DNA from: an uncultured Enterobacteriaceae bacterium
GTDB taxonomy: Bacteria > Pseudomonadota > Gammaproteobacteria > Enterobacterales > Enterobacteriaceae
Direction: 5' to 3'
Length of the DNA stretch: 36,050 bases
NCBI GenBank assembly: GCA_945271245.1
Contig: CALYPF010000021.1
Span: 1 to 36,050, forward strand
The translations under genes and the position numbers were made by a program. Shown here one piece after another: positions 25,704 through 34,944 of this stretch. Numbering within the stretch: position 1 is the first letter of the stretch; each line of letters begins with the position of its first letter. A model generated the notes under the pieces. It saw nothing but the letters and a program-made list of their open reading frames with translations, did no database searches and had not been told where the DNA came from.

Positions 25704-28374
25704 CGTTCATCTCCTGCTGAGTTTTCTGTACGGCATCAAACTCCAGCACGATGCCCTCTTTCTCATCCCACCCAAGCGTCAGGCTGTGCGGTTTCTGCTT
25801 CGCGGCCATGTGAGTGAGCAGTTGCTGACTCAGTATCGGCAGAATTTGCTGGTTGAGCAGGCTGTCGACGTTGCGCGCGCCGGTGTCCGGCAGCAGGCAG
25901 GCGGCCGTCAGCGTGTCATACAGGCTGTCACCGATATGCGTGGTCAGGCCGTAATGACGCTGTAGACGCTTGCTGACCTGACTGAGCTTCATCTCCACAA
26001 TGGTGCGCATGGCGGATTCTGCCAGGGGGTGGTAGATCACTGTCTGGAAACGGGCCAGCAGAGCGGGCTGGAAGTGGTCACGCAGGATCGGGCGCAGCAG
26101 TTCATGCAGGTCGCTTTCACTGGCATCCGGTTGTTCATCGAGCAACTGCATCAGATGATCGCTGCCGAGGTTAGAGGTCATCAGGATCACGGTGTTACGG
26201 AAGTCAATTTCACGCCCTTCGCCGTCGCGCATAAACCCACGGTCGAAGACCTGATAGAACAGATTCATCACATCCCGGTGGGCTTTTTCCACCTCATCGA
26301 GCAGCACCACGCTGTACGGACGCTTGCGCACGGCTTCGGTCAGAATACCGCCCTGCCCGTAGCCCACGTAACCCGGAGGTGACCCCTTGAGCTGCGAAAC
26401 GGTGTGCGGCTCCTGATATTCAGACAGGTTGATGGTAATCAGGGATTTCTCGCCACCGTACAGCACATCCGCCAGGGCCAGCGCGGTTTCGGTTTTCCCC
26501 ACCCCGCTCGGACCAACCAGCAGGAACACGCCCTGCGGGCCGTTCTCGGACGTCAGGCCAGTTTTGGCTGCACGCAGGCGCTGGGCAATGGCATTCAACG
26601 CCACATCCTGCCCAACCACGCGCTTACCGATTTCATTTTCCAGCATCAGCAGCTCAGTCTGTTCATCTTTCATCAGCGAGGAGAGCGGCACGCCGGTCCA
26701 GTCGGCAATCACGTTCGCCACGGTGCGGGTGTCGACATCCAGCGACAGCAACGGCGTGCTGCCCTGCAGCGTGGAGAGCTGGTTTTGCAGGTGGTTGATA
26801 TCCGTCTGGCGGCTGATGTCCTGACGCACGTCGAGCAGCTGTTCCGTCAGGCTCAGCTCGCGACCATACTGACTTTCCAGTTCGTCGAGTTCGACGATCA
26901 GATCGTTCTGCTGCTGTTCAATCACCGCCAGACGTTCGCCGTGCTGATTGTTGCCCAGCGCGATGTCTTCCAGCAGCGCCTGCTTCTCAATGTCCAGTGC
27001 AGTGAGCTGCGCGCGGTACTGCGTCAGCGCTTCCGGCACGGTGTCGAGGCTCATGCGCACGCGGGCGCTGGCGGTATCCAGCAGATCAACGGCTTTGTCA
27101 GGCAACTGACGGCCTGTCAGATAACGGCGGGAAAGCGTGACAGCAGCGCGTACTGCATCATCAGTGATGTGCACGCCGTGGTGTTCGGCGTAGCGGGATT
27201 TCAGGCCGCGCAGCATCAGGCAGGCAGTTTCGTCGTCCGGCTCGTCCACTTTCACCATCTGGAAGCGGCGCTCCAGCGCGGCATCGCGTTCAAAATACTG
27301 TTTGTATTCGGACCAGGTAGTGGCGGCGATGGTACGCAGCTCACCACAGGCCAACGCAGGCTTCAGCAGGTTAGCTGCATCCGCGCCACCCGCCTGGTTA
27401 CCTGCCCCGATAATGGTGTGGGCTTCGTCGATAAACAGCAGAATGGGCACCGGGGACTGCTGCACCGCATCAATCACGTTTTTCAGGCGCTGCTCAAATT
27501 CCCCCTTCACCCCTGCGCCCGCCTGCAGCAGGCCGAGATCGAGGGTACGCAGCACCACCGTTTTCAGGCTTTCTGGCACATTGCCTTCGGAGATGCGTAG
27601 TGCCAGCCCTTCAACGAGCGCCGTTTTCCCCACACCCGGCTCACCGACCAGGATCGGGTTATTTTTGCGACGGCGCGAAAGGATATCCACCATCTGGCGA
27701 ATTTCGGTGTCACGGCCAAACACCGGGTCAATCTTCCCGTCTTTCGCTTTGGCGGTGACATCGAGGGTAAACTTATCCAGGGCATTCTGCAGGGCCGGTG
27801 ACAGTTCACCGTCTTTTATGGATGTGCTGTCACCGGCACCGACCGGACGGCCGACCATTTCCACATCGCCACCCGTGTTGGCCAGTTCCGCTTCCTGCTG
27901 CACTTCCGGACGTTCGTCCGACTGCGCATCCAGCAGTGGACGCAGACGCTCCAGCTGACTTTGTGCCAGGGTCAGCATCGGCCACAGACCGTCACAACGC
28001 AGCAGTTTCGGTTTACCGGTCAGGGCCATCAGCAGATGAATGCCGCGAATGTGCTCTTCACCATTGAGAGAGGCCAGCAACCAGGCTTCCTGCATCAGCA
28101 TCTGAATGTTTTCCGAGAGCTGTGGGCGGTGGCGCACCGAGCGCGGTTGATTATCCAGCCAGCCGAGCAAATCCTGCCACAGCGCATCCATATCCCACTC
28201 GTAGCGACGGGCGAGCACCGTCAGGTCACCTTCACCCTGCTCAAGCAGCTTCAGCAGCCAGTGCTCAGGCAGGATTTCCGCATGCGCACGGGTCTGGCAG
28301 AGCGAGGCCGCCCCTTCCATCGCACGGGCACAGTAAGGATTCAGGCGGCGTAACAGAACGGCTGGATTTTCCAT
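25696..28374 (-). CDS. clpV: ClpV (TssH) AAA+ sheath-recycling ATPase
   Basis: An 892-aa Hsp100/Clp-type ATPase that extracts and refolds contracted TssB-TssC sheath. It has an N-terminal sheath-binding domain (~1-160), a first AAA+ module with Walker A GEPGVGKT near 241-248 and Walker B LLFIDEAH, a coiled M-domain, and a second AAA+ module with GPSGVGKT near 620 and VVLLDEVEKAH. The ATG at 28374 (MENPAVLLRRLNP) is the family-like start and lies ~10 bases from a GAGGG site; the in-frame ATG at 28383 is too close to that site. The gene follows hcp after a strong terminator, so readthrough or an internal promoter must supply its transcript. Confidence 0.94.
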   Translation of the reverse strand: MENPAVLLRRLNPYCARAMEGAASLCQTRAHAEILPEHWLLKLLEQGEGDLTVLARRYEWDMDALWQDLLGWLDNQPRSVRHRPQLSENIQMLMQEAWLLASLNGEEHIRGIHLLMALTGKPKLLRCDGLWPMLTLAQSQLERLRPLLDAQSDERPEVQQEAELANTGGDVEMVGRPVGAGDSTSIKDGELSPALQNALDKFTLDVTAKAKDGKIDPVFGRDTEIRQMVDILSRRRKNNPILVGEPGVGKTALVEGLALRISEGNVPESLKTVVLRTLDLGLLQAGAGVKGEFEQRLKNVIDAVQQSPVPILLFIDEAHTIIGAGNQAGGADAANLLKPALACGELRTIAATTWSEYKQYFERDAALERRFQMVKVDEPDDETACLMLRGLKSRYAEHHGVHITDDAVRAAVTLSRRYLTGRQLPDKAVDLLDTASARVRMSLDTVPEALTQYRAQLTALDIEKQALLEDIALGNNQHGERLAVIEQQQNDLIVELDELESQYGRELSLTEQLLDVRQDISRQTDINHLQNQLSTLQGSTPLLSLDVDTRTVANVIADWTGVPLSSLMKDEQTELLMLENEIGKRVVGQDVALNAIAQRLRAAKTGLTSENGPQGVFLLVGPSGVGKTETALALADVLYGGEKSLITINLSEYQEPHTVSQLKGSPPGYVGYGQGGILTEAVRKRPYSVVLLDEVEKAHRDVMNLFYQVFDRGFMRDGEGREIDFRNTVILMTSNLGSDHLMQLLDEQPDASESDLHELLRPILRDHFQPALLARFQTVIYHPLAESAMRTIVEMKLSQVSKRLQRHYGLTTHIGDSLYDTLTAACLLPDTGARNVDSLLNQQILPILSQQLLTHMAAKQKPHSLTLGWDEKEGIVLEFDAVQKTQQEMNDD

Positions 28375-28493
28375 GGATTTCATTCCCTCTCTTTTTGACA
28401 CGCTACCGCCCCTGGCCGTTAACCGATGCCCATAAGGTCAGTGCTGATAAAATGTATGGCTGCTTTGCAGAACGTCCGCGAGGCAGGCGTTAT

Positions 28494-28530
28494 GCAAAAC
28501 AAAAAAGCGGACAGAGAGACTCCGTCCGCT
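28494..28530 (-). terminator. Intrinsic terminator after hcp
   Basis: Six bases past the hcp stop, the minus strand forms an ~11-bp stem (AGCGGAC paired with GTCCGCT, then one G-T wobble and GAG/CTC; 28506-28530) with a 3-base loop. A T-rich tract follows (28494-28506, all T on the minus strand except one G at 28500). It should stop most transcripts after hcp, giving Hcp in excess over ClpV and later genes. Confidence 0.85.
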
Positions 28531-28536
28531 CGTGAC

Positions 28537-29028
28537 TTACGCGGTGGCGCGTTCGTTCCAGGAATCGGAATGAATAATGTTGCCGTCTTTGTAGGTCCAG
28601 GTGATTTTTTCGTAGCGCAGCTCGATCTGCTCAAGGTGGTTGTGCTTCTCGTAAGAAGGATCCTTGATGTCATGCATGACCGGATTCACTTTCACCACTT
28701 TCACGTTTTCTAACTTCGTGTTGAAGTACTCGACTTCCTGACCTGCGTCGTTGATTTTGTACCACTTGAATTCCGCAGACTTGAGGGTCTGACCGGTGGT
28801 CACCGCCTTGTAAAGGTACGGGCTGGAGGAGTCGATTTCTTTGGTGAATTTGAACGGCGTGTGGATACGCGTACCGGTCAGCTTTCCGGTGTTGTTATCG
28901 GTCGGGATATACAGGTTATGCTCCTGCGCCACCACTTCGATGCTGCCGTCACGATCCTGAACGTCAACAGACCCTTTAATGTCCGCGCCGCCATCGTCTT
29001 TCAGCCAGAGATAAACAGGAATTGCCAT
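28537..29028 (-). CDS. hcp: Hcp (TssD) tube protein
   Basis: A 163-aa Hcp starting at MAIPVYLWLKDDGG (29028), 4 bases after the OmpA-domain gene, with GGAGAG 7 bases upstream. The frame stays open upstream, but that part overlaps the previous gene and is not Hcp-like. Hcp hexamers stack into the inner tube and are exported in large amounts. Motifs YLWLKDDGG, IEVVAQEHNLYIP and LEQIELRYEKITWTY are typical. It is followed by a strong terminator, which fits high expression. No toxin extension. Confidence 0.95.
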   Translation of the reverse strand: MAIPVYLWLKDDGGADIKGSVDVQDRDGSIEVVAQEHNLYIPTDNNTGKLTGTRIHTPFKFTKEIDSSSPYLYKAVTTGQTLKSAEFKWYKINDAGQEVEYFNTKLENVKVVKVNPVMHDIKDPSYEKHNHLEQIELRYEKITWTYKDGNIIHSDSWNERATA

Positions 29029-29032
29029 GGAA

Positions 29033-29662
29033 TTACTCTCCATTGTGTTGTGATATGTCATCATCCTGCGATGACGCTGAGGGTTTGCCCGGTATCTGGC
29101 AGGCGTCGGCCTGCGGTACCAGACTGATTTCGACACGGCGGTTGAGCGTACGCCCTTCCGTTGTGTCATTGGTTGCGACGGGACGGTCCTGACCGTATCC
29201 CTGAACCGCAAAACAACTCTCCGGCACATCGCCGGTGTCCCGCATCCAGTCGCGTACCGCTTCAGCACGCTTCAGGGACAGCGTCTGATTCAGTTGCGGG
29301 TTACCGGTGTTGTCGGTGTAACCACTGACCACAATCAGCCAACCCGGTTTGGCCTTGATCCCCACCAGGGAATTGACCAGCATTTTGGTCGAACCGCTCT
29401 TCAACACGGACTTGCCGGAATCGAACAGCGACATGCTGTCGAGACGAATAATCTTCGGTACCGGTCTGGGTTTCGGCTTCGGTGGCGGTGGCGGTGGCAC
29501 ATACGTATCAATCGTCTGCTGAACCGCGAGCCACAGGCGTTCGCCCGGATACAGCCCCAGACCATAGCGTTGCGGAACCCCCTGACGCTGCCAGCGCTCC
29601 AGTAGCAATGCATCCTGCTGCAGGGCGTGCAGCGACCGGGCTTTCGGCGCGTAGTGATCCAT
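29033..29662 (-). CDS. tagL: OmpA-like peptidoglycan-binding part of TagL, cut off by an amber codon
   Basis: A 209-aa open frame that is in the same frame as the upstream 346-aa part; only TAG plus four codons (CAG GCC ATT CCG) separate them. Residues ~53-70 form a Pro-rich linker and ~75-180 an OmpA-type peptidoglycan-binding domain, with SGYTDNTG (D117), NQTLSLKRAEAV and TLNRRVEI. In TagL this domain lies in the periplasm and anchors the T6SS to the cell wall. Translated on its own from ATG 29662 it would have no signal or membrane helix, so it could not reach the periplasm. Best read as the 3' half of a disrupted tagL, or as a product of amber readthrough. Confidence 0.8.
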   Translation of the reverse strand: MDHYAPKARSLHALQQDALLLERWQRQGVPQRYGLGLYPGERLWLAVQQTIDTYVPPPPPPKPKPRPVPKIIRLDSMSLFDSGKSVLKSGSTKMLVNSLVGIKAKPGWLIVVSGYTDNTGNPQLNQTLSLKRAEAVRDWMRDTGDVPESCFAVQGYGQDRPVATNDTTEGRTLNRRVEISLVPQADACQIPGKPSASSQDDDISQHNGE

Positions 29663-29674
29663 CGGAATGGCCTG

Positions 29675-29677
29675 CTA
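29675..29677 (-). other. In-frame amber (TAG) codon interrupting tagL
   Basis: The minus strand reads CAC CGC TAG CAG GCC ATT CCG ATG GAT, with no frame change on either side. The whole frame 29033-30715 would otherwise give a ~560-aa protein of TagL architecture. One base change would restore a sense codon, for instance Tyr (TAC/TAT). A sequencing error cannot be excluded from this sequence alone. Confidence 0.85.
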
Positions 29678-30715
29678 GCGGTGCAGATCGGCAGCCACCC
29701 GGCGGATGAGGGTCTGGTTATGCATAACAGACAGCGCGAGGGCACCGAGTGCGCACAGCAGCAGGACCACCACCACCCGACGTCCGGTTTTACCGCCCTG
29801 TAACGGTGTGGTGTACGGTATCAGCAGCGGCAACACCGGATCGGCAAAATGCCAGCGCTGCTCATGCGCACAGACACGGATCGCAGGAGAAATGCGGGTC
29901 AGTCGGAACAGCCACTGCGGCCACAGGGCGCGGGCAGCAGTCTGTATCAGCCCCAGACGCAGGGTGACGGCAAACGGGCGTATCGCCGGACACAGCCGGT
30001 CGGATTTGCCCAGCTCATCCAGCATGACCGAGTGAAGCATCGCGGTCGCCTGGGCCAGAAACGGCTGGATAGTGGCAGTCTGTGCCGTACGCTGCCATTC
30101 ACTGAGCGTCACCGCCGGTTCGTCTTCCGGGCACACCAGAGACGTTGTACCCCGTACCACTATCCACGGCGTCTCCGGGCCACTGAATTCTGCATTCAGC
30201 ACCACCGGAACGTCATACCCGGTCAGTCCACGAAGCTGCTTCACCTGCAGGCGCAGCGCTTTCAGGGACGCCCGCAACAGCGCCTCGTCATCATGGCGGT
30301 CCGGCAGACAGCGGAACATTACCGACAACTGCCCGGCCATCACCGGGGTGCGTGCCAGCAGACGAGTGGCGAGCGGCATCAGCTCAGTCAGCTCTGCCAC
30401 CTGGAGGTACCAGCCCTGGGTCGTGCGCCGGAAGGGTCCCAGGGCAAACATGTTGTCATCCACATCCCCACAGACCAGCACCACCGGTCCGGTATGGTCT
30501 TCCGGTGGAAAGTCACCGGCATCCACCACCTGTTGAGCAGGCTGCAGGTGACGGTAACGTCGGAGGATTATCCACCCGCAAACCAGCAGAGCCGCCAGCA
30601 TCAACAGTGATTTACCTGTTCCCCCCCAGGCCAGAAAGCCCCATACCAGCCACAGCACGGCAGCCAGACAAACCAGCACCGGTAACGCGGCACGGGCAAG
30701 CGTTCGTCCTCCCAT
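29675..30715 (-). CDS. tagL: Membrane part of TagL (three transmembrane helices), ending at the amber codon
   Basis: A 346-aa product. The start at 30715 overlaps the tssL stop (TGATG) and has GGAG upstream; the earlier start at 30778 lies inside tssL. Hydrophobic helices are near residues 9-29, 34-51 and 314-331, with a large cytoplasmic part between the second and third. This is the topology reported for TagL of enteroaggregative E. coli, which interacts with TssL and bears a periplasmic peptidoglycan-binding domain. The frame stops 15 residues after the third helix, before the wall-binding domain. The truncated form could still meet TssL but not bind peptidoglycan. Confidence 0.82.
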   Translation of the reverse strand: MGGRTLARAALPVLVCLAAVLWLVWGFLAWGGTGKSLLMLAALLVCGWIILRRYRHLQPAQQVVDAGDFPPEDHTGPVVLVCGDVDDNMFALGPFRRTTQGWYLQVAELTELMPLATRLLARTPVMAGQLSVMFRCLPDRHDDEALLRASLKALRLQVKQLRGLTGYDVPVVLNAEFSGPETPWIVVRGTTSLVCPEDEPAVTLSEWQRTAQTATIQPFLAQATAMLHSVMLDELGKSDRLCPAIRPFAVTLRLGLIQTAARALWPQWLFRLTRISPAIRVCAHEQRWHFADPVLPLLIPYTTPLQGGKTGRRVVVVLLLCALGALALSVMHNQTLIRRVAADLHR

Positions 30716-31452
30716 CAGCGCAGCTCCGGCAGTTGCTGGTGCAGCAGGTCCTGCAGCCAGAGATGACCACCCAGCCACACCGCACCGGTCAGTACGACGG
30801 CCAGCACAATCCAGAACCAGACCGAGCGCAGCAGGTTATAGCGACGACGACCGGTTTTGTGCACCACCAGGGAGGCAGCGATTTCCAGCGCCGGGACGCG
30901 TTCATTGAGTGCAGAAATCACCTCATCACGACGGGACTGTCCCACGCCTGACAGGCTGTACTGCCCCTGGAATCCCAGCGCCAGTACCCGCTGGTAGCAG
31001 GTCAGCACCGCCTGCTCAGGCGCAGGCTGGCGCAACACTTCTGCGATACGGTCATACAGTGCACCACCGGCACGCAGGGTGCCGAAGTAGACGGTCTGTA
31101 ACGGCGCTGAGCGCCAGGCTCTCTGGGCCGCATCCAGCGTGACGGCCGGTGTCGTGTCTGCTTCTTCAGTCACTGCTAACGGCAGCTCACCAGCCCCGGA
31201 TGCAGCCGATTTCTCTGCCGGCTTACGGTTCAGGACGGTTTCATCCAGCAGGGCGCACTGGGCATAGGTGATGTGATCAATGCTTTCACTGTCATACCCG
31301 GCACGATCCAGCGCTTCCCGCACGCTGTCCACCTGCCCTTTACAGGCCGCGTAAAGCGCCGGGCCATCGGTGACCTCACCACCGTGACGCAACTGCGCCA
31401 CGGTGAGCCAGGTTTCAGCCATCAGGGCATCAATATCGGTGTCTTTTTTCAT
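30715..31452 (-). CDS. tssL: TssL (DotU/IcmH family) inner-membrane protein
   Basis: A 245-aa protein of the DotU family. It has a helical cytoplasmic domain with the typical YAQCALLDETVLN motif and a later CYQRVLALGFQGQYSL motif, and a single C-terminal transmembrane helix near 211-231. With TssM and TssJ it forms the membrane complex and docks the baseplate through TssK. It lacks its own peptidoglycan-binding extension; that function is supplied by TagL, encoded next. The start overlaps tssK by 4 bases. Confidence 0.93.
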   Translation of the reverse strand: MKKDTDIDALMAETWLTVAQLRHGGEVTDGPALYAACKGQVDSVREALDRAGYDSESIDHITYAQCALLDETVLNRKPAEKSAASGAGELPLAVTEEADTTPAVTLDAAQRAWRSAPLQTVYFGTLRAGGALYDRIAEVLRQPAPEQAVLTCYQRVLALGFQGQYSLSGVGQSRRDEVISALNERVPALEIAASLVVHKTGRRRYNLLRSVWFWIVLAVVLTGAVWLGGHLWLQDLLHQQLPELR

Positions 31453-32789
31453 GAGCGCAGTACCGCAAACAGTTCAAGTTCCAGCTCACCGAGCACGGAC
31501 GGAACGTAGAACACACAGACCCCCTGGTCGAGCATTTCACGCGCGGCATCGCTCTCCATATCCAGCACAAAGTACTGGTTCTCCAGACGAACCGGCAGTG
31601 CGGCCGGCACGCGGCTGAGCGCAATCAGGCTAATCCCCTCCACGGCCACGCCCGACACCTCACCGACGCTGGCTGGCGCTCCGGCAATGCAGACTTCCGC
31701 AAAGCGTTCAGCAATCTGCCAGGCAGGCTGGTTAGAGCGAACAGACAGATAGAAGTCGGCTTCATCGCGCAGACGGATATCGTGCAGCACCGCTTTCCAG
31801 GTTTCCGGATCCATCCTGTCCATTCTGACCGCCACCACACGTGACGGCAGGCTCGCTTCCAGCAGTTCGCTGATGAGATCAAATAATGGCGGGAAGGTGT
31901 TTTCAGGCAGGCGGTGGTCATACCCCGGAATGGCATCCAGGTCATGCTCCAGCGAGAAGGTCAGCATACTGCCGGCAAGACGGGTGAGTTCCGCCCAGAC
32001 CTGCTCAGGATGTCGGTCCGGGAAGCGCTCATACTCTGAGAGCACACGGGCATGAGAGTTCAGCGCATTGAGTAGCCAGAACAGCGACACGTCGGCGACC
32101 GCAAAATCGGCCATCCGGTCATTACTCTCGCGGCGCATGGACATCAGACGCTGACGGCGTGAGCGCAGCTGACGGTTTAACAGCGCCAGTCGCTCACACA
32201 ATCCACGGCTGGCCGAGAACAGCGCCATTGGCGGGATAAAATCCGGATCCTGACGCCAGCCCCCCTGCCCGTCCCGTAACAGACGGGCAACGGCGCAGGT
32301 ATCCCATGCGCCGTTGTCTTCATGTCCGAAACGAAAGGCCAGATTAAAGCGGGCCACCGCCATCGACTCTTCTTCCTGACCGAAACGATCGGCGATCGTC
32401 TCCCAGGCTTCCCGATAGCGCAACGGACGCTCTGCCGGAGCCGTGTCAGTCTGTACATTCACGATCCCGACCTGCATAACCGGCAACGCCACATACACCA
32501 TTACCGGGCCAGAAGCCGGAGCCTCGATTTCTCGCGGCTCCGGTGGCAGGTCGCTGTGCCGGGTATCAACCAGCGTGTCATCCGGAAGCCACAGACGCAG
32601 CGACTGCGCCTGGACCCGACCGGAGGCCAGCATCGCCTCATCCAGCGCTATCTGACCGACGCCCCAGGGGAACGCACTGCCACGGGCGGCAACACCGGCC
32701 CGGGAAAGTGCGTCCCACTCAGACTGCTGCTGGAACTGTTGCGGGGCCAGCAGGGCCCCTTCGTTCCATAACGGACGATGAATTTTCAT
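31449..32789 (-). CDS. tssK: TssK baseplate-membrane connector
   Basis: A 446-aa protein of the TssK/VasE family, linking the baseplate (TssF/TssG) to TssL/TssM. The N-terminus IHRPLWNEGALLAPQQFQQQ is characteristic, as are the LNRQLRSRRQRLMSMRRES helix and the C-terminal YFVLDMESDAAREMLDQGVCVFYVP segment. It follows tssC after 18 bases and overlaps tssL by 4 bases. Confidence 0.93.
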   Translation of the reverse strand: MKIHRPLWNEGALLAPQQFQQQSEWDALSRAGVAARGSAFPWGVGQIALDEAMLASGRVQAQSLRLWLPDDTLVDTRHSDLPPEPREIEAPASGPVMVYVALPVMQVGIVNVQTDTAPAERPLRYREAWETIADRFGQEEESMAVARFNLAFRFGHEDNGAWDTCAVARLLRDGQGGWRQDPDFIPPMALFSASRGLCERLALLNRQLRSRRQRLMSMRRESNDRMADFAVADVSLFWLLNALNSHARVLSEYERFPDRHPEQVWAELTRLAGSMLTFSLEHDLDAIPGYDHRLPENTFPPLFDLISELLEASLPSRVVAVRMDRMDPETWKAVLHDIRLRDEADFYLSVRSNQPAWQIAERFAEVCIAGAPASVGEVSGVAVEGISLIALSRVPAALPVRLENQYFVLDMESDAAREMLDQGVCVFYVPSVLGELELELFAVLRS

Positions 32790-32807
32790 CCCTGATTTCC
32801 CCTCGCC

Positions 32808-34349
32808 TTACGATTTGGCTTTCGGCATCTGGGAAACCAGTGACAGGTTGACGTCCATCCCTTCCACCTGGAAGTGCGGCACCGCATACAGGCGAACACG
32901 GAAGAAGCCCGGGTTATCCTCAATGTCTTCCACCATCACTTTTGCGTCACGCAGCGGGTGGGATGCCTGCAGCTCGTCACCCGGATCGGTCATTTCAGTG
33001 ACCAGACTTTTCACCCAGGTATTGAGTTCCAGCTCCAGCAAACGACGGTCCTTGGTGGTACCAATGTTTTCACGCTGAATCAGCTTCAGGTAGTGGGCAA
33101 TACGTGACAGCAGGAAGATGTACGGCAGACGGGCATTGATACGGCTGTTTGCTGTGGCATCGGCGGTATCGTAGATAGCTGGCTTCTGCGTGGAGTTTGC
33201 ACTGAAGAATGCGGCAAAATCGCGGTTCTTGTAGTAGGACAGCGGAATGAAGCCGAGATTCGCAAATTCAAATTCACGGGTTTCCGGGATCATCACTTCT
33301 GACGGGATCTTCACCTGGTTGCCGGTACCGAGATCGTACAGATGGATAGGCAGGTCCTGAACAGCACCGCCGGCCTGCGGGCCACGGATTTGCACACACC
33401 AGCCGTTGTTGATGAAGCTACGAACCATGTTAGACGCAAAGGCAAACGAGGCGTTGGTCCACAAGTATTTGTCGTGATCCGGGCCCTTCACTTCTTCGAC
33501 ATAGTTGAAGCTGCGTACGGGCACAGTGTCCGGGCCATACGGCAGGCGACCGAGTACGCGCGGCATTACCAGACCGATATAGCGGGCATCATCCGTCTCG
33601 CGGAAGGATTTCCACTTGATGTATTCAGCGCGGTCAAAGTAGTTGCCGATGTCTTTGATCGCGGCCACATCCTCCATACTGTCTTTCAGGAAGAATTTCG
33701 GGCCAGCTGAGCCGATAAACGGCATGTGTGCAGCGGCAGACACTTTTGAAATATTGCGCAGCAGGGCAACATCCTGCGCAGACGCATCAAATTCGTAGGC
33801 AGAAATCAGCGCGGCAATCGGCTCACCGCCCGGGGTGTCGTACTCATCAACATATGTGTGTTTATACAGTCCGCTCTGGATGATTTCCGGGCTGTCTTCG
33901 AAGTCCTGACGCAGGTCTTCTTTTGACATATCCAGCAGCTCCACCTTTACGTTCTGGCGGAAATCAGTTTTATCAATCAGCGACTTAACGCCGCGCCACA
34001 GGCTCTCTACCGCCTGGAACTCTTCGCTGTGCATGACCGCATCCAACTGACGGCTAATCTGGTAGTCCAGCTCTGCGATATGGTGGTCAATCAGCGTCTT
34101 ATCGAGTTTTTCAACTTTTGAACCCGATTTTGTCAGGCACTCCAGGAACACCTGCATCCCCGCCGTCAGACGCTCATCCGCAGTCGCATCCGACATCGCC
34201 TGTGCATCCTGCCAGATATCCAGCGCACTCAGCTCGGACACCGGGTTCAGGTTGATTTTTTCGAACAGGGACGCATAAACCCCACTTGCTGCAGGACGTT
34301 CCAGCACCACGCTTTCGCCACCAGCCGCATTCTCATTTTTTACAGACAT
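32808..34349 (-). CDS. tssC: TssC (VipB) sheath large subunit
   Basis: A 513-aa sheath protein that polymerises with TssB. Motifs include VESLWRGVKSLIDKTDF, AHMPFIGSAGPKFF, LGRLPYGPDTVPVRSFNYVEE and AFASNMVRSFINNGWCVQIRGPQAGG. Two ATGs are possible; the AAGGA site leaves only 2 bases to the first (34355) and 8 to the second (34349, MSVKNENAAGG), so the second was chosen. The gap from tssB is 39 bases. Confidence 0.95.
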   Translation of the reverse strand: MSVKNENAAGGESVVLERPAASGVYASLFEKINLNPVSELSALDIWQDAQAMSDATADERLTAGMQVFLECLTKSGSKVEKLDKTLIDHHIAELDYQISRQLDAVMHSEEFQAVESLWRGVKSLIDKTDFRQNVKVELLDMSKEDLRQDFEDSPEIIQSGLYKHTYVDEYDTPGGEPIAALISAYEFDASAQDVALLRNISKVSAAAHMPFIGSAGPKFFLKDSMEDVAAIKDIGNYFDRAEYIKWKSFRETDDARYIGLVMPRVLGRLPYGPDTVPVRSFNYVEEVKGPDHDKYLWTNASFAFASNMVRSFINNGWCVQIRGPQAGGAVQDLPIHLYDLGTGNQVKIPSEVMIPETREFEFANLGFIPLSYYKNRDFAAFFSANSTQKPAIYDTADATANSRINARLPYIFLLSRIAHYLKLIQRENIGTTKDRRLLELELNTWVKSLVTEMTDPGDELQASHPLRDAKVMVEDIEDNPGFFRVRLYAVPHFQVEGMDVNLSLVSQMPKAKS

Positions 34350-34388
34350 CAACATCTTCCTTTTTAATCCGTTAAATCATCGTGACCG

Positions 34389-34886
34389 TTACGGCTGTTT
34401 CGGGGCCAGAGCAGACAGCTCTGAGCGAAGTTCTGCGCTTAACGCCGGGTCGAGCAGAATTTTTTCCAGTTCCTTTCGGAATGCCTGGTTATCCAGAAGG
34501 TTGGCCTTGAGATCACGGAGTAAATTGCGCATGGAAAGCATGGCCTTCAACTGAGGGATTTGCCGGGAAACCTGCTCCGGGGTGAAATCTTTCATGCTCC
34601 GGAAGGTCAGGCTTATGTTGTCTTCACTGCCATCATTAGCAAGGGTGTTTTTAACGGTCAGATTGACGTTTGGGGAGTATTCGGATAACACCGCATCAAA
34701 ATTATTTTTATTTAAATCAACTTTTTTGCGCTCTGACAGAGGCGCGGACTCCTGACCATTACTGAAGTCGCCCGCCACGAGCAATTTCAAAGGGAGTTCC
34801 GTTTTCTTGCTCGCTCCCCCCGTATGCAGGTCAAGCTTTAGATTAATACGTGCCTTTGGCACTTCATTCTGGAAACTGTCGGCCAT
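34389..34886 (-). CDS. tssB: TssB (VipA) sheath small subunit
   Basis: A 165-aa sheath protein and the first gene of the T6SS operon. Typical segments are the N-terminal VPKARINLKLDLHTGG, LPLKLLVAGDFS, and FRSMKDFTPEQVSRQIPQLKAM with a C-terminal helix pair. A GAGGGA site lies 7-8 bases before the ATG. The upstream intergenic region carries the candidate promoter and operators. Confidence 0.95.
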   Translation of the reverse strand: MADSFQNEVPKARINLKLDLHTGGASKKTELPLKLLVAGDFSNGQESAPLSERKKVDLNKNNFDAVLSEYSPNVNLTVKNTLANDGSEDNISLTFRSMKDFTPEQVSRQIPQLKAMLSMRNLLRDLKANLLDNQAFRKELEKILLDPALSAELRSELSALAPKQP

Positions 34887-34944
34887 CTCATCATCCCTCG
34901 GTTTATCGCTGCGTGCACTTTCAGACTAAAGTGATTTACACGCG

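Noticed and set aside
26404-27600. 398-aa plus-strand open frame
   Set aside because: Lies wholly opposite clpV, whose AAA+ motifs are clear; a shadow of codon bias.
28537-29268. Hcp with an 80-residue N-terminal extension
   Set aside because: The extension overlaps the OmpA-domain gene in another frame, and Hcp's own start has a good ribosome-binding site.
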